The notes: generated by a model from the letters alone, not told the origin. 64,000 nucleotides of DNA from Leifsonia virtsii (GCF_030433675.1 NZ_JAROCB010000003.1:372001-436000), one strand, 5' to 3'. Shown: positions 32,834 through 42,178, counted from the first letter of the stretch. Numbers and translations: made by a program.

Positions 32834-32866
32834 CCGGATTCCGAAAAGCACCCACGACGAACGAAA
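32834..32866. repeat. Right boundary repeat of the island
   Basis: CCGGATTCCGAAA (32834-32846) is the exact complement of 13794-13806. The run from GGATTC (32836) to CGACGAACGAAA (32855-32866) matches 13812-13842 at 28 positions with three short gaps. Both copies stand directly before a strong terminator hairpin. Confidence 0.55.
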
Positions 32867-32867
32867 T

Positions 32868-32907
32868 GGCTGAGGCCCCGGGTATCCCCGGGGCCTCAGC
32901 CTTTTTT
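32868..32907 (+). terminator. Strong rho-independent terminator
   Basis: A 15-bp stem, GGCTGAGGCCCCGGG (32868-32882) with its complement (32887-32901), is followed by six T residues. No plus-strand gene precedes it, so it may be the original terminator of tRNA-Leu, now separated by the island. Confidence 0.85.
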
Positions 32908-33090
32908 GTCGGTATTGCGCGTCATGCTCCGGGGTCGGGCTCGTCTGTAGGGGTTAAGGGCAGGTTCTGTCCTTTCCGATGACCGCTCGAGCATCCGAGC
33001 GCCGCCCCGAGCCGTGAGCTCACGGTGCCGCTCGGAGGACGACGAGGACTATCCAGATGCGCAATACGTCTTTCAACCACCCCAATGCGT

Positions 33091-33108
33091 CCACCTCGGA
33101 CGAGGTGG
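33091..33108 (+). promoter_or_regulatory. Hairpin covering the ribosome site of surface protein 1
   Basis: CCACCTC pairs with GAGGTGG, the only purine-rich ribosome-site candidate before ATG 33119. A similar arrangement precedes the paralogue at 36400. Confidence 0.4.
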
Positions 33109-33118
33109 TGAAGCGGTG

Positions 33119-36100
33119 ATGGTGTCGTACCGCGCGTGGACGCGGCGCCGGCGCGGGCTGATCGGGCTGATCGCGCTCAGTGTGGCCGTCGGGGTGGTGG
33201 CCGGCACGCTGATCGTGCCGCAGTTCCTGTCGAACGCGGGGAGCAACGGCGTGTCGACCATCTACAAGACGGCGAAGAACCGCACGAACGGGTCGGTCGC
33301 CGCATCCTCCGATGCACCAGGCGGCGCCAAGACGGGTACGGGCAAGCCCGGTGACACGATCGACTGGGTCGTCAGCTACCGCAACGACACCAGCCGGACG
33401 GGGACGGTCGATGTGAAGGACCCCCTGAGCTCGGCCGGCGCCTACGTGCCGGACTCGCTGCGGCTGCCGGCCGCGCAGATCCCGGGCCAGCCGTTCGCGC
33501 CGCAGTTCAGCACGAACGGTGGAAGCACCTGGCAGGCAGGTGCGCCGCCGACGAACGCGAACGGCGTCGGGTTCACCGGAGGCGTCGCCTCGTCCGCGAA
33601 GGGACTCCAGACTCAGTTCGGACTTGCGTTCCAGAAGCCGGTGGGCTTCGCCTTCAACCAGAACGGCGGCGATGCGTACAACGGGGTCGTCGCGCAGGTG
33701 AACGGCCAGTACCAGGTGTACACGTCGTACCACCACAACACGACCCAGCAGGCCCTGGTGTGCGTGACCGCGACAGGCGGCGTGTGCCCAGGGTGGCCGG
33801 CCACGTACACCTACGCGTCGACACAGGCCGGAGCGAAGATCGGCACCGGCCCGTACGCCGACCTGGCCACCGGGTGGGAGCAGGGGACCTTCCTCGTCGG
33901 GACGACACTGTTCTGGGAGGCGCAGGCCACCGTCGCGGATGCCACCGGCAAGTACCCGGTGGGGATGATGTGCATCGACATCGTTACCCTGGTCAGCTGC
34001 GGCTTCCACCCGATCGACAAGGTGAACTACGCTCCGTACTTCGCCGGCAACAATCCGCAGATCAGCGGGACCGGTATTCCTGCGTCGAACGGCAAGTACT
34101 ACTTCGCGACGGCTAACGGGAAGATCCTCTGCTTCGACCCGTCCAAGTTCGTGCGCACGGACGTCTCCTCGACGGGGTTGTGCGGAACGTTCGACGTCGG
34201 CGGCATCCAGGGCTCCGACCGGCCGCCGCACACGCTCACCTTCGGTGACTACGTCTTCGCGACCCTGGTTCCCTCCTGGGTGCCGGCGAGCGTCCCGCCG
34301 GGCACGAACCCGAACCTGTACTGCTACCGGATCTCCACGAACTCCCTCTGCCCGGGCTACCCCCAGGCGATGCCCGACGGCATCCCGTACGGATCGTCGG
34401 CCCACGGCGGACTCGCTCCCATGCTGAGCACATCGGGCGCGCTGACCGGTGTGTGCTCCCTCGTCTCGAATCTGACGGACAACTGCTGGAACCTCTCCGG
34501 TGCGAAGGTGTCCAGTCCCTACCCCGCGTCTGCCGGATTCCATGACTCGTACGCCGGTGACGCCCTGACGATCGGCACCAAGGTCTACGTGCCGGTCAGC
34601 GACGGCAACGCGGTCGGCTGCTTCGACTTCAGCAAGGTCTCCGGCGGACTTGCCCAGCCCTGCTCCGGCTTCACGTCGCCACCCAATCCCATCAACTACA
34701 CGTCCCGCACCATCGCCGGCGTGCCCGGTTGCCTCATCGCTGCCGGCGACGGCCGCCTGATGAACACGTTCGACGCCGACACGGGCGGTCCCTGCCTCTC
34801 GACCTTCGCGTCGGTGACCGTGGAGCCGGTGACGTCGTACTGCGGCTCGGGAGCCGCGGCCTTCACCGGGTGGAGCTCCATCGACCTCGTCGACACCCCG
34901 GCGGCGGGCTACGCGAACGCCCTGGTCACGGTCTACGACCGGAACCGTCAGCCGGTGAGCGGATTCAGCGGCGTCAAGCTGCCGTCGGGCACCACGACGC
35001 TGGACATCTCGTCCATCCCGGCGACCGGAGCGACCTCCGCGCTGACCGTCGAGGTCACCCTGCAGGGCGTCGTGGACCAGAACATCGGCGCCTCCGGCGG
35101 CACGGTCGGGGTGAGCTGGAAGGGCGCACCGCCGGAGATGTGCTTCTCCACGACGGTCCCGGATCAGGCATGCGACGCGGCCCAGGCCGACCTGTTCAAC
35201 CAGGCGACGGCGGTGACGAGGTCGCCCGCGGCCACGGACGCCCCGAACGGAAACACGACGGGCAAGGCGAGTTTCGTCGTGAAAGCCGACCCGTCGCAGT
35301 GCGGCATCGCGTTCGCCAAGACATCGCCCGTGCAGAACGCCGGGCCGGGAGACAAGGTGGCCTACGCGATCACGGTGAAGAACACGGGAACGCAGCCGTA
35401 CCGCGCAGCGAACTTCACGGACGACCTGACCGACGTGCTGAAGGATGCGGTCTACAACGGCGACCACGCTGCGACGGCGGGAACCGCGAGCTACGCGGCT
35501 CCGACCCTCGCGTGGACCGGGCCGCTGGCGGCGGGCGCGACCGTCACCGTGACCTACTCGGTGACGGTCAAGAACCCGGATGCCGGCGACCACTCGATGG
35601 TGAACCGGATCGTGTCGAACACGCCGGGGACCAACTGTCCGGCCGGCTCGACCGATCCGGCGTGCGTGGTGACCGTCCGGGTCGACGTCAAGGACGTCGT
35701 GTGGCACAAGGTCGACGACTCGAAGAACGTGCTCGCGGGATCGGAGTGGACGTTCACCCAGGTGGACGGGTCGGGCAAGCCGATCGGCACGCCGATCGTG
35801 GTCACGGACTGCGTCGCGGGGTCCGCATCGGCGTCCTCCGGGCCCGACATCGACCCGGTCGCCGGCGTGTTCCGCCTGACCAACCTCGGCGCAGGGACCT
35901 ACAGGCTCGTCGAGACGAAGGCCCCGTTCGGGTTCCGGCTGAACTCGACACCGATCACGGTGACGGTGCAGGCGTCGGCGACCACGGTGTCGCTGGCGGA
36001 CGTGGTGAACAAGCAGCTGCCGGTCCCCGCGATCCCGTTCACGGGCGGTATCGGGGCGGACGCTTACACGTTCGGAGGGCTCGGGCTCCTCGGCCTCGTG

Positions 36101-36148
36101 GCTCTCCTGGGAGGCTGGCACCTCCTCCGGCGACGCAGGACCGCGTGA
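33119..36148 (+). CDS. Large LPXTG-type surface protein 1 (probable pilus tip/ancillary protein)
   Basis: The 1009-residue protein has a basic N-terminus, a signal-anchor helix (about residues 10-32) and a DUF11-like segment. About 380 residues of seven Cys-containing units follow (for example GKILCFDPS, LYCYRISTNSLCPG, NCWNLSG, VGCFDFS). A second DUF11-like domain (GDKVAYAITVKNTG, ATVTVTYSVTVKNP) precedes a Cna_B/SpaA-type domain (WHKVDDSKNVLAG, YRLVETKAPFGF), an IPFTGG sorting signal, a helix and an RRRR tail. It is probably joined to the pilus by the class C sortase downstream. Its paralogue follows directly. Confidence 0.85.
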   Translation: MVSYRAWTRRRRGLIGLIALSVAVGVVAGTLIVPQFLSNAGSNGVSTIYKTAKNRTNGSVAASSDAPGGAKTGTGKPGDTIDWVVSYRNDTSRTGTVDVKDPLSSAGAYVPDSLRLPAAQIPGQPFAPQFSTNGGSTWQAGAPPTNANGVGFTGGVASSAKGLQTQFGLAFQKPVGFAFNQNGGDAYNGVVAQVNGQYQVYTSYHHNTTQQALVCVTATGGVCPGWPATYTYASTQAGAKIGTGPYADLATGWEQGTFLVGTTLFWEAQATVADATGKYPVGMMCIDIVTLVSCGFHPIDKVNYAPYFAGNNPQISGTGIPASNGKYYFATANGKILCFDPSKFVRTDVSSTGLCGTFDVGGIQGSDRPPHTLTFGDYVFATLVPSWVPASVPPGTNPNLYCYRISTNSLCPGYPQAMPDGIPYGSSAHGGLAPMLSTSGALTGVCSLVSNLTDNCWNLSGAKVSSPYPASAGFHDSYAGDALTIGTKVYVPVSDGNAVGCFDFSKVSGGLAQPCSGFTSPPNPINYTSRTIAGVPGCLIAAGDGRLMNTFDADTGGPCLSTFASVTVEPVTSYCGSGAAAFTGWSSIDLVDTPAAGYANALVTVYDRNRQPVSGFSGVKLPSGTTTLDISSIPATGATSALTVEVTLQGVVDQNIGASGGTVGVSWKGAPPEMCFSTTVPDQACDAAQADLFNQATAVTRSPAATDAPNGNTTGKASFVVKADPSQCGIAFAKTSPVQNAGPGDKVAYAITVKNTGTQPYRAANFTDDLTDVLKDAVYNGDHAATAGTASYAAPTLAWTGPLAAGATVTVTYSVTVKNPDAGDHSMVNRIVSNTPGTNCPAGSTDPACVVTVRVDVKDVVWHKVDDSKNVLAGSEWTFTQVDGSGKPIGTPIVVTDCVAGSASASSGPDIDPVAGVFRLTNLGAGTYRLVETKAPFGFRLNSTPITVTVQASATTVSLADVVNKQLPVPAIPFTGGIGADAYTFGGLGLLGLVALLGGWHLLRRRRTA

Positions 36149-36249
36149 GCATGCATTTTCTTCAGCGCATCGCGTAATGCATCGGCATTACTTGCGTCAT
36201 TGAAGGTGAAGGGCTGATTACCCCGGCCCTAGCTGACACCGACACCCGC

Positions 36250-36281
36250 ATCCGTGAGCCGACCCCGGTCGGCTCACGGAT
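36250..36281 (+). terminator. Terminator-like hairpin between surface-protein genes
   Basis: A 15-bp stem (ATCCGTGAGCCGACC at 36250-36264, complement at 36267-36281) with a 2-base loop has no T tract. It may terminate weakly or stabilise the upstream mRNA. Confidence 0.5.
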
Positions 36282-36357
36282 GGTTCGCTGAGGATCAACC
36301 GGACATGAAACACGCCATGCGCCCCTTGCTGGGGGCCGCCACCCACCCGACCCCGTG

Positions 36358-36389
36358 CACCCTTCGCACGGTCGAGGCCCGAAAGGGTG
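36358..36389 (+). promoter_or_regulatory. Hairpin covering the ribosome site of surface protein 2
   Basis: CACCCTT (36358-36364) can pair with AAGGGTG (36383-36389), which includes the GAAAGGG ribosome-site candidate before ATG 36400. Confidence 0.4.
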
Positions 36390-36399
36390 TGACCGGTCG

Positions 36400-39381
36400 A
36401 TGATGGTCACCTACCGGGTGCTCGCCACCCGCCGGCGGCGGTTGGCCGGGATCCTCGCCCTCTGCGTGGCCGTCGGGGTCGTCGTCGCGACGCTCGTGCT
36501 GCCGCAGTACTTCTCTAACGCGGGTTCGAACGGCGTGTCGACGCTGTACAAGACCGCGACCAACCTCGCCATCGGCTCCAAGGCCTCATCGAGCGACTCG
36601 CCCGCCGGGGCCGTCGTCGGCGAGGCCGCGCCGGGCGACACGATCCAGTGGGTCGTCAGCTACCAGAACGACACCAGTGCTCCGGCCACGGTCAATCTCA
36701 CCGACAACATCAAGAACGCGGGCAATTTCATCCCCGGATCCGTGCGGCTGCCCCCGAACCCGAACGGCCTCGGCGCACTGACCCCGCAGTACTCGATCGA
36801 CAACGGCAACTCCTGGGTCTCCGGAACCGCTCCGGCGAACGCCACCGGAATCGGGTGGACGGGCACCGTCGTTCCGCAGGGAACGAGGCAGCTGTCCACC
36901 AACTTCCCGAGCCCGACCGCGAACGTGGTGGCGACGAGCGGAGGCGACGCGTACAACGTCGTCGTCAAGAATGGGCTGATCTACGGCGTCTACCATCACC
37001 GCACCGGCAACGTCGTGTACTGCTCCCGGATGGACGGGACGACCTGCCCCGGGTGGCCGACCGGGTCCAATGCGCAGTACTGGTCGGATGTCATCGGGAC
37101 GCCGATCGGAACGGGCACGCAGTTCGCGGGCTTCACGGGCTGGCAGGGCGGCACATGGATCTCGGGGAACAGGCTCTACTGGCTGGCCGGATTGACCACG
37201 GCGGCCAGCGCCGGCGTCGCCTGCCTGGACATCTCGACCGCGAAGAGCTGCGGCTACAGCGTGATCGCGAACGGCCAGATCCCGGGCTTCAACAACGGCG
37301 CTCAGGTGGGCAGCACCGCGATCCCCGCTGCGAACGGGAACATCTACGTTGCGACGATCAGCGGCGGCACCAGGAACAGCATCTTCTGTGTCAGTCCGAC
37401 GGCCGGAGCGGTGTGCGCCGGCGGCGCCACGCTCAACAGCGGGGTGAGCACGCTCTACCCGCCGACCCTCGCCACGTTCGGGGACTACGTGTTCGCGAGC
37501 GTGCAGCCGACCAACACGTCCAGTTCGTGGCAGACGTACTGCTACCGGCCGAGCACCAACGCCCTCTGCTCGGGCAGCTGGCCGGTCGTGACGTCCATCC
37601 CGCCCGCTTTCACGGGGACGCCGTTCGCCCCGATCCTCTCGAGCACCGGCGCCCTGACCGGGATCTGCACGATCGCCAACGGCGCGGGCACCTCCTCGAA
37701 ATGCTGGAACCTCAGCGGCACGGCACTGTCCAACAACCCGTACACCGGGACGGGCGCCGCCTACACCGGCAACGGGAACGGCGCAGGCGACACCTACGTG
37801 ATCGGGACGAAGGTCTACGGGAGCGCGGGGAGCACCGTCTTCTGCGTCGACTTCGCCTCGTATTCGGGAACGGGCACCGTTCCGAACTGCACCGGGTTCA
37901 CCCGTCCGTCCAACTCGATCAACTACACCGTCCGCTCCGCCTCCGACGTTGCCCCGAACTGCCTCGTGGCGACCGGCGACTACGGCGTGATCACCTTCTT
38001 CAACGCGATCACCGGCGGAGGGTGCACCGGCGTCTCGGGTCCGGCGAACCTGACGGTCACCCCGACGAGCTACTACTGCGGGTCGGGCGCCGCCGGCTTC
38101 ACGGGCTGGAACGCCCTCACCCTTCCCGGGCTGGTCGCGGGCACCTACACGAACTCGACCATCACTCTGAAAGACCAGAACAACGCCGTGATCCCGGGAT
38201 TCAACGGTGTGACGCTGGCAGCCGGCGGCACGCTGAACCTGTCGTCGATCCCCACCTCCGTCACCTCGATCACCGCATCGGTCACGATCAACGGCATCAA
38301 CGATCCGTCGGGCGTCGTCAGCGGCCAGATCTCGATCACCTGGCAGGGCAAGCCGCCGGAGATGTGCTTCCAGACGGTCATCCCGCGAGTCGCCTGCGAC
38401 GCGACGGGGCCCGCGACGATCTCCAACTCCGCCAACGCGGTGACGGTCTCGGCGGCCGGAAACGACAAGCCGGGCGGCAACACGACCGGCCCGGTCAGCT
38501 ATCTGGTCTCGGCGGATCCGTATCAGTGCTCGCTGCTGATCAAGAAGACCTCGGGCGTGCAGAGCGCCGTGCCAGGAGGGAAGGTCGCCTACAGCGTCAC
38601 AGTCACCAACAACGGACAGCTCGACTACAACAGCGCTGCGTTCTCCGACGACCTGACCGACCTCCTGAAGGATGCGATCTACAACGCCGACCACGCCGCG
38701 ACCTCCGGAGTGGTGACCTACACCGCGCCCAAGATCTCGTGGTCCGGGCCGCTCGCCTCCGGTGCCACCGTCACGGTCACGTACTCGGTGACGGTGAAGA
38801 GCCCGGACGGCGGCGACCACTCGCTGGTCAACACGGTCGTCTCGCCCACCTGGAAGACCAACTGTGCCGAAGGGTCGAAAGACGCGAAGTGCACCGTGAC
38901 GGTCCCCATCGACGTCAAAGACGTCGCGTGGCACAAGGTCGACTCGAGCGCGTCCGCCAACATCCTGACCGGCGCGGCCTGGACGTTCACCCCCGTGGAC
39001 GGCACGGGCAAGCCCACCGGACCGGCGATCGTCGTCAACGACTGCGTCGCGGCCTTCGCAGCGCAGTGCACGGGGCCCGACATCGATCCGATCGGTGGAG
39101 TCTTCCGGCTCACCGATCTCGGGCCGGGCACGTACCAGCTCGTCGAGACCCAGGCCCCGATCGGCTTCAGGCTCGACCCGAAGCCGATCCCGGTGACCGT
39201 GACGTCTGCTTCGACGACGGTCCAGCTGCCCGACGTGGCGAACGTGCAGCTGCCCGTCCCGGCCATCCCGTTCACGGGTGGCCTCGGCACGGACGCTCTG
39301 ACGTTCACGGCGCTCAGCGTCTTCGCCGTCGCGCTGGCCCTCGGCGTATGGCAGCTGATCCGCCGTCGACGGAATGTCTGA
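36400..39381 (+). CDS. Large LPXTG-type surface protein 2 (paralogue)
   Basis: The 993-residue protein repeats the plan of the preceding gene: basic N-terminus and signal anchor (RRRRLAGILALCVAVGVVV), DUF11-like part, and seven Cys-bearing units (VVYCSRMDGTTCPG, VACLDISTAKSCG, IFCVSPTAGAVC, TYCYRPSTNALC, GICTIANG with KCWNLSG, VFCVDFASY, GGGCTGVSG). A DUF11-like domain, a Cna_B-type domain (YQLVETQAPIGF), IPFTGG, a helix and an RRRR tail follow. The two proteins probably arose by tandem duplication and diverged. Alternative start: ATG 36403. Confidence 0.85.
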   Translation: MMVTYRVLATRRRRLAGILALCVAVGVVVATLVLPQYFSNAGSNGVSTLYKTATNLAIGSKASSSDSPAGAVVGEAAPGDTIQWVVSYQNDTSAPATVNLTDNIKNAGNFIPGSVRLPPNPNGLGALTPQYSIDNGNSWVSGTAPANATGIGWTGTVVPQGTRQLSTNFPSPTANVVATSGGDAYNVVVKNGLIYGVYHHRTGNVVYCSRMDGTTCPGWPTGSNAQYWSDVIGTPIGTGTQFAGFTGWQGGTWISGNRLYWLAGLTTAASAGVACLDISTAKSCGYSVIANGQIPGFNNGAQVGSTAIPAANGNIYVATISGGTRNSIFCVSPTAGAVCAGGATLNSGVSTLYPPTLATFGDYVFASVQPTNTSSSWQTYCYRPSTNALCSGSWPVVTSIPPAFTGTPFAPILSSTGALTGICTIANGAGTSSKCWNLSGTALSNNPYTGTGAAYTGNGNGAGDTYVIGTKVYGSAGSTVFCVDFASYSGTGTVPNCTGFTRPSNSINYTVRSASDVAPNCLVATGDYGVITFFNAITGGGCTGVSGPANLTVTPTSYYCGSGAAGFTGWNALTLPGLVAGTYTNSTITLKDQNNAVIPGFNGVTLAAGGTLNLSSIPTSVTSITASVTINGINDPSGVVSGQISITWQGKPPEMCFQTVIPRVACDATGPATISNSANAVTVSAAGNDKPGGNTTGPVSYLVSADPYQCSLLIKKTSGVQSAVPGGKVAYSVTVTNNGQLDYNSAAFSDDLTDLLKDAIYNADHAATSGVVTYTAPKISWSGPLASGATVTVTYSVTVKSPDGGDHSLVNTVVSPTWKTNCAEGSKDAKCTVTVPIDVKDVAWHKVDSSASANILTGAAWTFTPVDGTGKPTGPAIVVNDCVAAFAAQCTGPDIDPIGGVFRLTDLGPGTYQLVETQAPIGFRLDPKPIPVTVTSASTTVQLPDVANVQLPVPAIPFTGGLGTDALTFTALSVFAVALALGVWQLIRRRRNV

Positions 39382-39481
39382 ATCCGATCCGGATCCCGCG
39401 TCGTGAATCGCCCAGATCCACGTCTTCATAGATGAGAGCTCGCATCGCACCAGAGCGGTGGAGAAAGGAAACGAAACCTCA

Positions 39482-41086
39482 ATGACCGCAATCACACGGC
39501 ACCGCGGGCGCAGGGCCCTGGCTGTCGGAACGGCCCTGACGCTGGGTGTCCTCGGGGCATTCGCATCCAGTGCCGCGGCGAACGCCGCTTCGATCGACAC
39601 CAGTCAGCAGGGGTCGATCATCGTCCACAAGTTCGCCAACACCGGCGACGGCAAGCAGACACCCGACGGCACCGGCACGAACCCGACCACCAAGCCGATT
39701 TCCGGCGTGGTCTTCGAGTACTGCCCGATCACCGGCGTCAATCTGTTCGACGGCACGAACGCCGGGTGGGACGCCCTGAACGCGATAACGCCGGCTCAGA
39801 AGATCGCCGCCCAGACCGGGACGAAACTGGCGAACTACAACCTGGGCCAGTGCACCAGGCTGGCGGCGACCGATGCCAACGGCACGGCGACCTCGGCGAA
39901 GCTGCCGCTCGGGCCGTACTTCGTGCGCGAGGTCCAGGCCCCCGCCGGCGTGGTCGAGAAGTCCGCGCCGTTCATCGTGACCCTGCCGACGCCGCAGAAG
40001 GCGAACGATCAGGTCAACCTGAACGGCAACTGGGTCTACGACGTCAACGTCTACCCGAAGAACACGGTCGCCGAGGCCCCGAAGAAGAACGTGGTCGACC
40101 AGGAGAACAGCGGCGCGGTTCTCGGTGCCCCGGTGAAATACGAGGTCACCCAGCTGATCCCGGCGCTCGCCGCGGGCCAGACCTACACCAAGTTCTCGGT
40201 GGTCGACGACCTCGACACGAAGCTGACCCCCATCACGACCGCGGGCACCGTGACCGTCAAGCTCGACGGCACCGCGCTGGTCGCGGGAACCGACTTCACC
40301 GCGACCTGGGCCGGTCAGAAGCTCACGGTCACCCTCACCGCTGCGGGGCTCGCCAAGCTCGTGCCGGGCAAGAACATCGTCGTCGGCTTCCAGGCCAAGG
40401 CGAACGCCCCGGGCGAGATCAAGAACACCGCGTACGTGAACCTCAACGACTTCGTGCTGACCCCCGGCCAGCCGAACACCCCGGACGGCTCTCCGACCAA
40501 CGAGAAGGTCACCCGCTGGGGCGACCTGACCGTCCAGAAGGTCAACAAGTCCAACGCGAACGACGGCCTGAAGGGCGCGAAGTTCGAGGTCTACCAGGGC
40601 ACCACCGACCAGCAGGGTCAGTGCCTCCCGGACATCAGCACCGGCTTCACCCAGGTGAAGGACCCGGCGAGCGGCAACGCGTACCAGGTCACCTCCGACG
40701 ACAGCGGCAAGGTCTTCATCCCGGGTCTCTGGATCGGTGACACCGAGACCACGGTCGCGGCCGACGGTACCGTGTCGAACACCACCAAGGCCGGCCACGA
40801 CTTCCAGCAGCGCTGCTACGTGCTGAAGGAGATCCTGGCGCCGAACGGCTTCGTCCTGCCGACCGGCACCGCGGCCCTCACCGCGGTCATGGTCAAGGTC
40901 GGCGCCAACGGCACCACCCCGCTCGTGAAGATCGAGAACGTCCAGCAGGGCGTGCCCGAGCTTCCGTTCACCGGTTCCAGCGTGCAGGTGGCGCTGACGG
41001 TCGGCGGCATCGCGCTGCTCGTCATCGCGCTCGGCGGGGTCATGCTGATCCGTCGTCGCCGCGCGACGAGCAACGAGAACGCCTGA
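39482..41086 (+). CDS. SpaA-type backbone pilin
   Basis: The 534-residue protein has a signal peptide (cleavage likely after SSAAANA, about residue 35) and an N-terminal Cna_B-like domain (GSIIVHKFANTG). A pilin motif follows (NWVYDVNVYPKN), whose Lys would form the inter-subunit isopeptide bond. Next are an isopeptide-forming middle domain (FSVVDDLDTKLTP), a third domain with the E-box YVLKEILAPNGF, and the LPFTGS sorting signal with helix and basic tail. It is the major shaft subunit. ATG 39482 is preferred over GTG 39458 because it gives a proper signal peptide. Confidence 0.93.
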   Translation: MTAITRHRGRRALAVGTALTLGVLGAFASSAAANAASIDTSQQGSIIVHKFANTGDGKQTPDGTGTNPTTKPISGVVFEYCPITGVNLFDGTNAGWDALNAITPAQKIAAQTGTKLANYNLGQCTRLAATDANGTATSAKLPLGPYFVREVQAPAGVVEKSAPFIVTLPTPQKANDQVNLNGNWVYDVNVYPKNTVAEAPKKNVVDQENSGAVLGAPVKYEVTQLIPALAAGQTYTKFSVVDDLDTKLTPITTAGTVTVKLDGTALVAGTDFTATWAGQKLTVTLTAAGLAKLVPGKNIVVGFQAKANAPGEIKNTAYVNLNDFVLTPGQPNTPDGSPTNEKVTRWGDLTVQKVNKSNANDGLKGAKFEVYQGTTDQQGQCLPDISTGFTQVKDPASGNAYQVTSDDSGKVFIPGLWIGDTETTVAADGTVSNTTKAGHDFQQRCYVLKEILAPNGFVLPTGTAALTAVMVKVGANGTTPLVKIENVQQGVPELPFTGSSVQVALTVGGIALLVIALGGVMLIRRRRATSNENA

Positions 41087-41105
41087 TCGGTCTCGCAACC
41101 GACTG

Positions 41106-41139
41106 AGGGGGCGGGCCGGCCTGTCCGGTCCGCCCCCTT
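41106..41139 (+). terminator. Hairpin between pilin and sortase genes
   Basis: GGGGGCGGGCCGG (41107-41119) pairs with the complement around 41125-41137 with one bulge; only a short T tract follows. It may lower sortase expression relative to pilin. Confidence 0.5.
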
Positions 41140-41175
41140 CGCACATTCCGAACCCGAACCCGAGACCCGAAGAAC

Positions 41176-42159
41176 ATGTCCCGTCGACGCTCACGTCATG
41201 CGCCGCCGCGGCGCCGGTGGCGTCCCGGTCCTCTCCTCCTCATCACTGCGGTCCTCGCCGTGCTCGGCGCGACGGTCCTCGCGTACTCGCCCGCGGCGAG
41301 CTGGCTGTCCGCCTACAACCAGTCCCTGGTCATCAGTAAGTACGCCGACTCGATCAAGAAGGTCCAGCCGACGGCGTCCGAACAGTTGGAGGAGGCGCAT
41401 CGCTACAACAAGGCGCTCTCCAGCGGCGCCGTCCTCGAGGCGAACGCCAATGTCCCGACGGGAAGCGGCAAGAGCAGCTCCGACGAGTTCGACTACTGGA
41501 AGCTGCTCGACACACCGAGCCGTACCATGTCACGCATCCAGATCCCCAAGATCGGCGTCGACCTCCCGATCTATCACGGCACCAGCGAGGAGTCCCTGCT
41601 CAAAGGCGCCGGCCACCTCCAGGGCACATCGCTGCCCGTCGGCGGGAAGAACACCCGCTCGGTCATCACCGCGCACCGCGGGCTCGCGGACGCGACCATG
41701 TTCACCGACCTCGACAAGATCCAGGTCGGCGATCGGTTCATCGTCACGACCTTCGGGCAGGTCCTCACGTATCAGGTCATCGACACGCGCGTCGTCGACC
41801 CGGAGGACACCACCACCCTCCGGCAGCAGGCAGGGAAGGACCTGGTCACCCTGGTGACCTGCACGCCGCTCGGCATCAACACGCACCGCATCCTGGTGAC
41901 GGGCCAGCGGATCACGCCGACGCCGCCGAAGGACGAGGCGACGGCGAAGAGGACGACGGCGACGCTGCAGTTCCCCTGGTGGGCGGTGGTCTACCTGACC
42001 GCGATCCTGCTCATCGTCGCGTACACGTGGTGGGCGGGCCGCAGCTACCCGAAGGACGAATTCCCCGACGGCCGGAAGCGCTCGGGACGCCGCAGGGCTC
42101 CCCGCAGAAGGCTGCACGGCTCGCGCCGCAACCCGCCCGGGGTCGGCGCCGGCCCGTGA
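41176..42159 (+). CDS. Class C (pilus) sortase
   Basis: The 327-residue transpeptidase has an N-terminal helix, a stalk containing the DTPSRTMSRIQIP lid region, the catalytic barrel with His167 (ITAHRGL), Cys229 (LVTCTPLG) and Arg238 (NTHRILV), and a C-terminal helix (about 273-293) with a basic tail. The two helices plus the lid are the class C features. It polymerises the SpaA-type pilin directly upstream and probably adds the two large IPFTG proteins. It is the only sortase in the locus. Confidence 0.93.
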   Translation: MSRRRSRHAPPRRRWRPGPLLLITAVLAVLGATVLAYSPAASWLSAYNQSLVISKYADSIKKVQPTASEQLEEAHRYNKALSSGAVLEANANVPTGSGKSSSDEFDYWKLLDTPSRTMSRIQIPKIGVDLPIYHGTSEESLLKGAGHLQGTSLPVGGKNTRSVITAHRGLADATMFTDLDKIQVGDRFIVTTFGQVLTYQVIDTRVVDPEDTTTLRQQAGKDLVTLVTCTPLGINTHRILVTGQRITPTPPKDEATAKRTTATLQFPWWAVVYLTAILLIVAYTWWAGRSYPKDEFPDGRKRSGRRRAPRRRLHGSRRNPPGVGAGP

Positions 42160-42178
42160 CCAGCCGAGCCCCGGCCCG

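Larger units (their letters stand above)
32583..33118. other. Right end of the island and leader of the pilus locus
   Basis: After the kinase start the region holds the right boundary repeat (32834-32866) and a strong terminator (32868-32907). It also holds the leader of the first surface-protein gene, with a hairpin over its ribosome site (33091-33108). A weakly supported N-terminal extension of the kinase could reach 32741. No gene is credible. Confidence 0.5.

Noticed and set aside
13699-32866. Copy of the tRNA-Leu 3' end at the right boundary of the island
   Set aside because: I looked for the T-arm and acceptor sequence near 32.8 kb and did not find it; only the flanking ~30-bp repeat is shared.
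33020-36121. 1033-residue open frame on the minus strand
   Set aside because: It is a mirror of the plus-strand surface-protein gene, caused by high third-position G+C; the product is Arg/Gly-rich with no domains.
36586-39600. 1004-residue open frame on the minus strand
   Set aside because: This is the same effect opposite the second surface protein.
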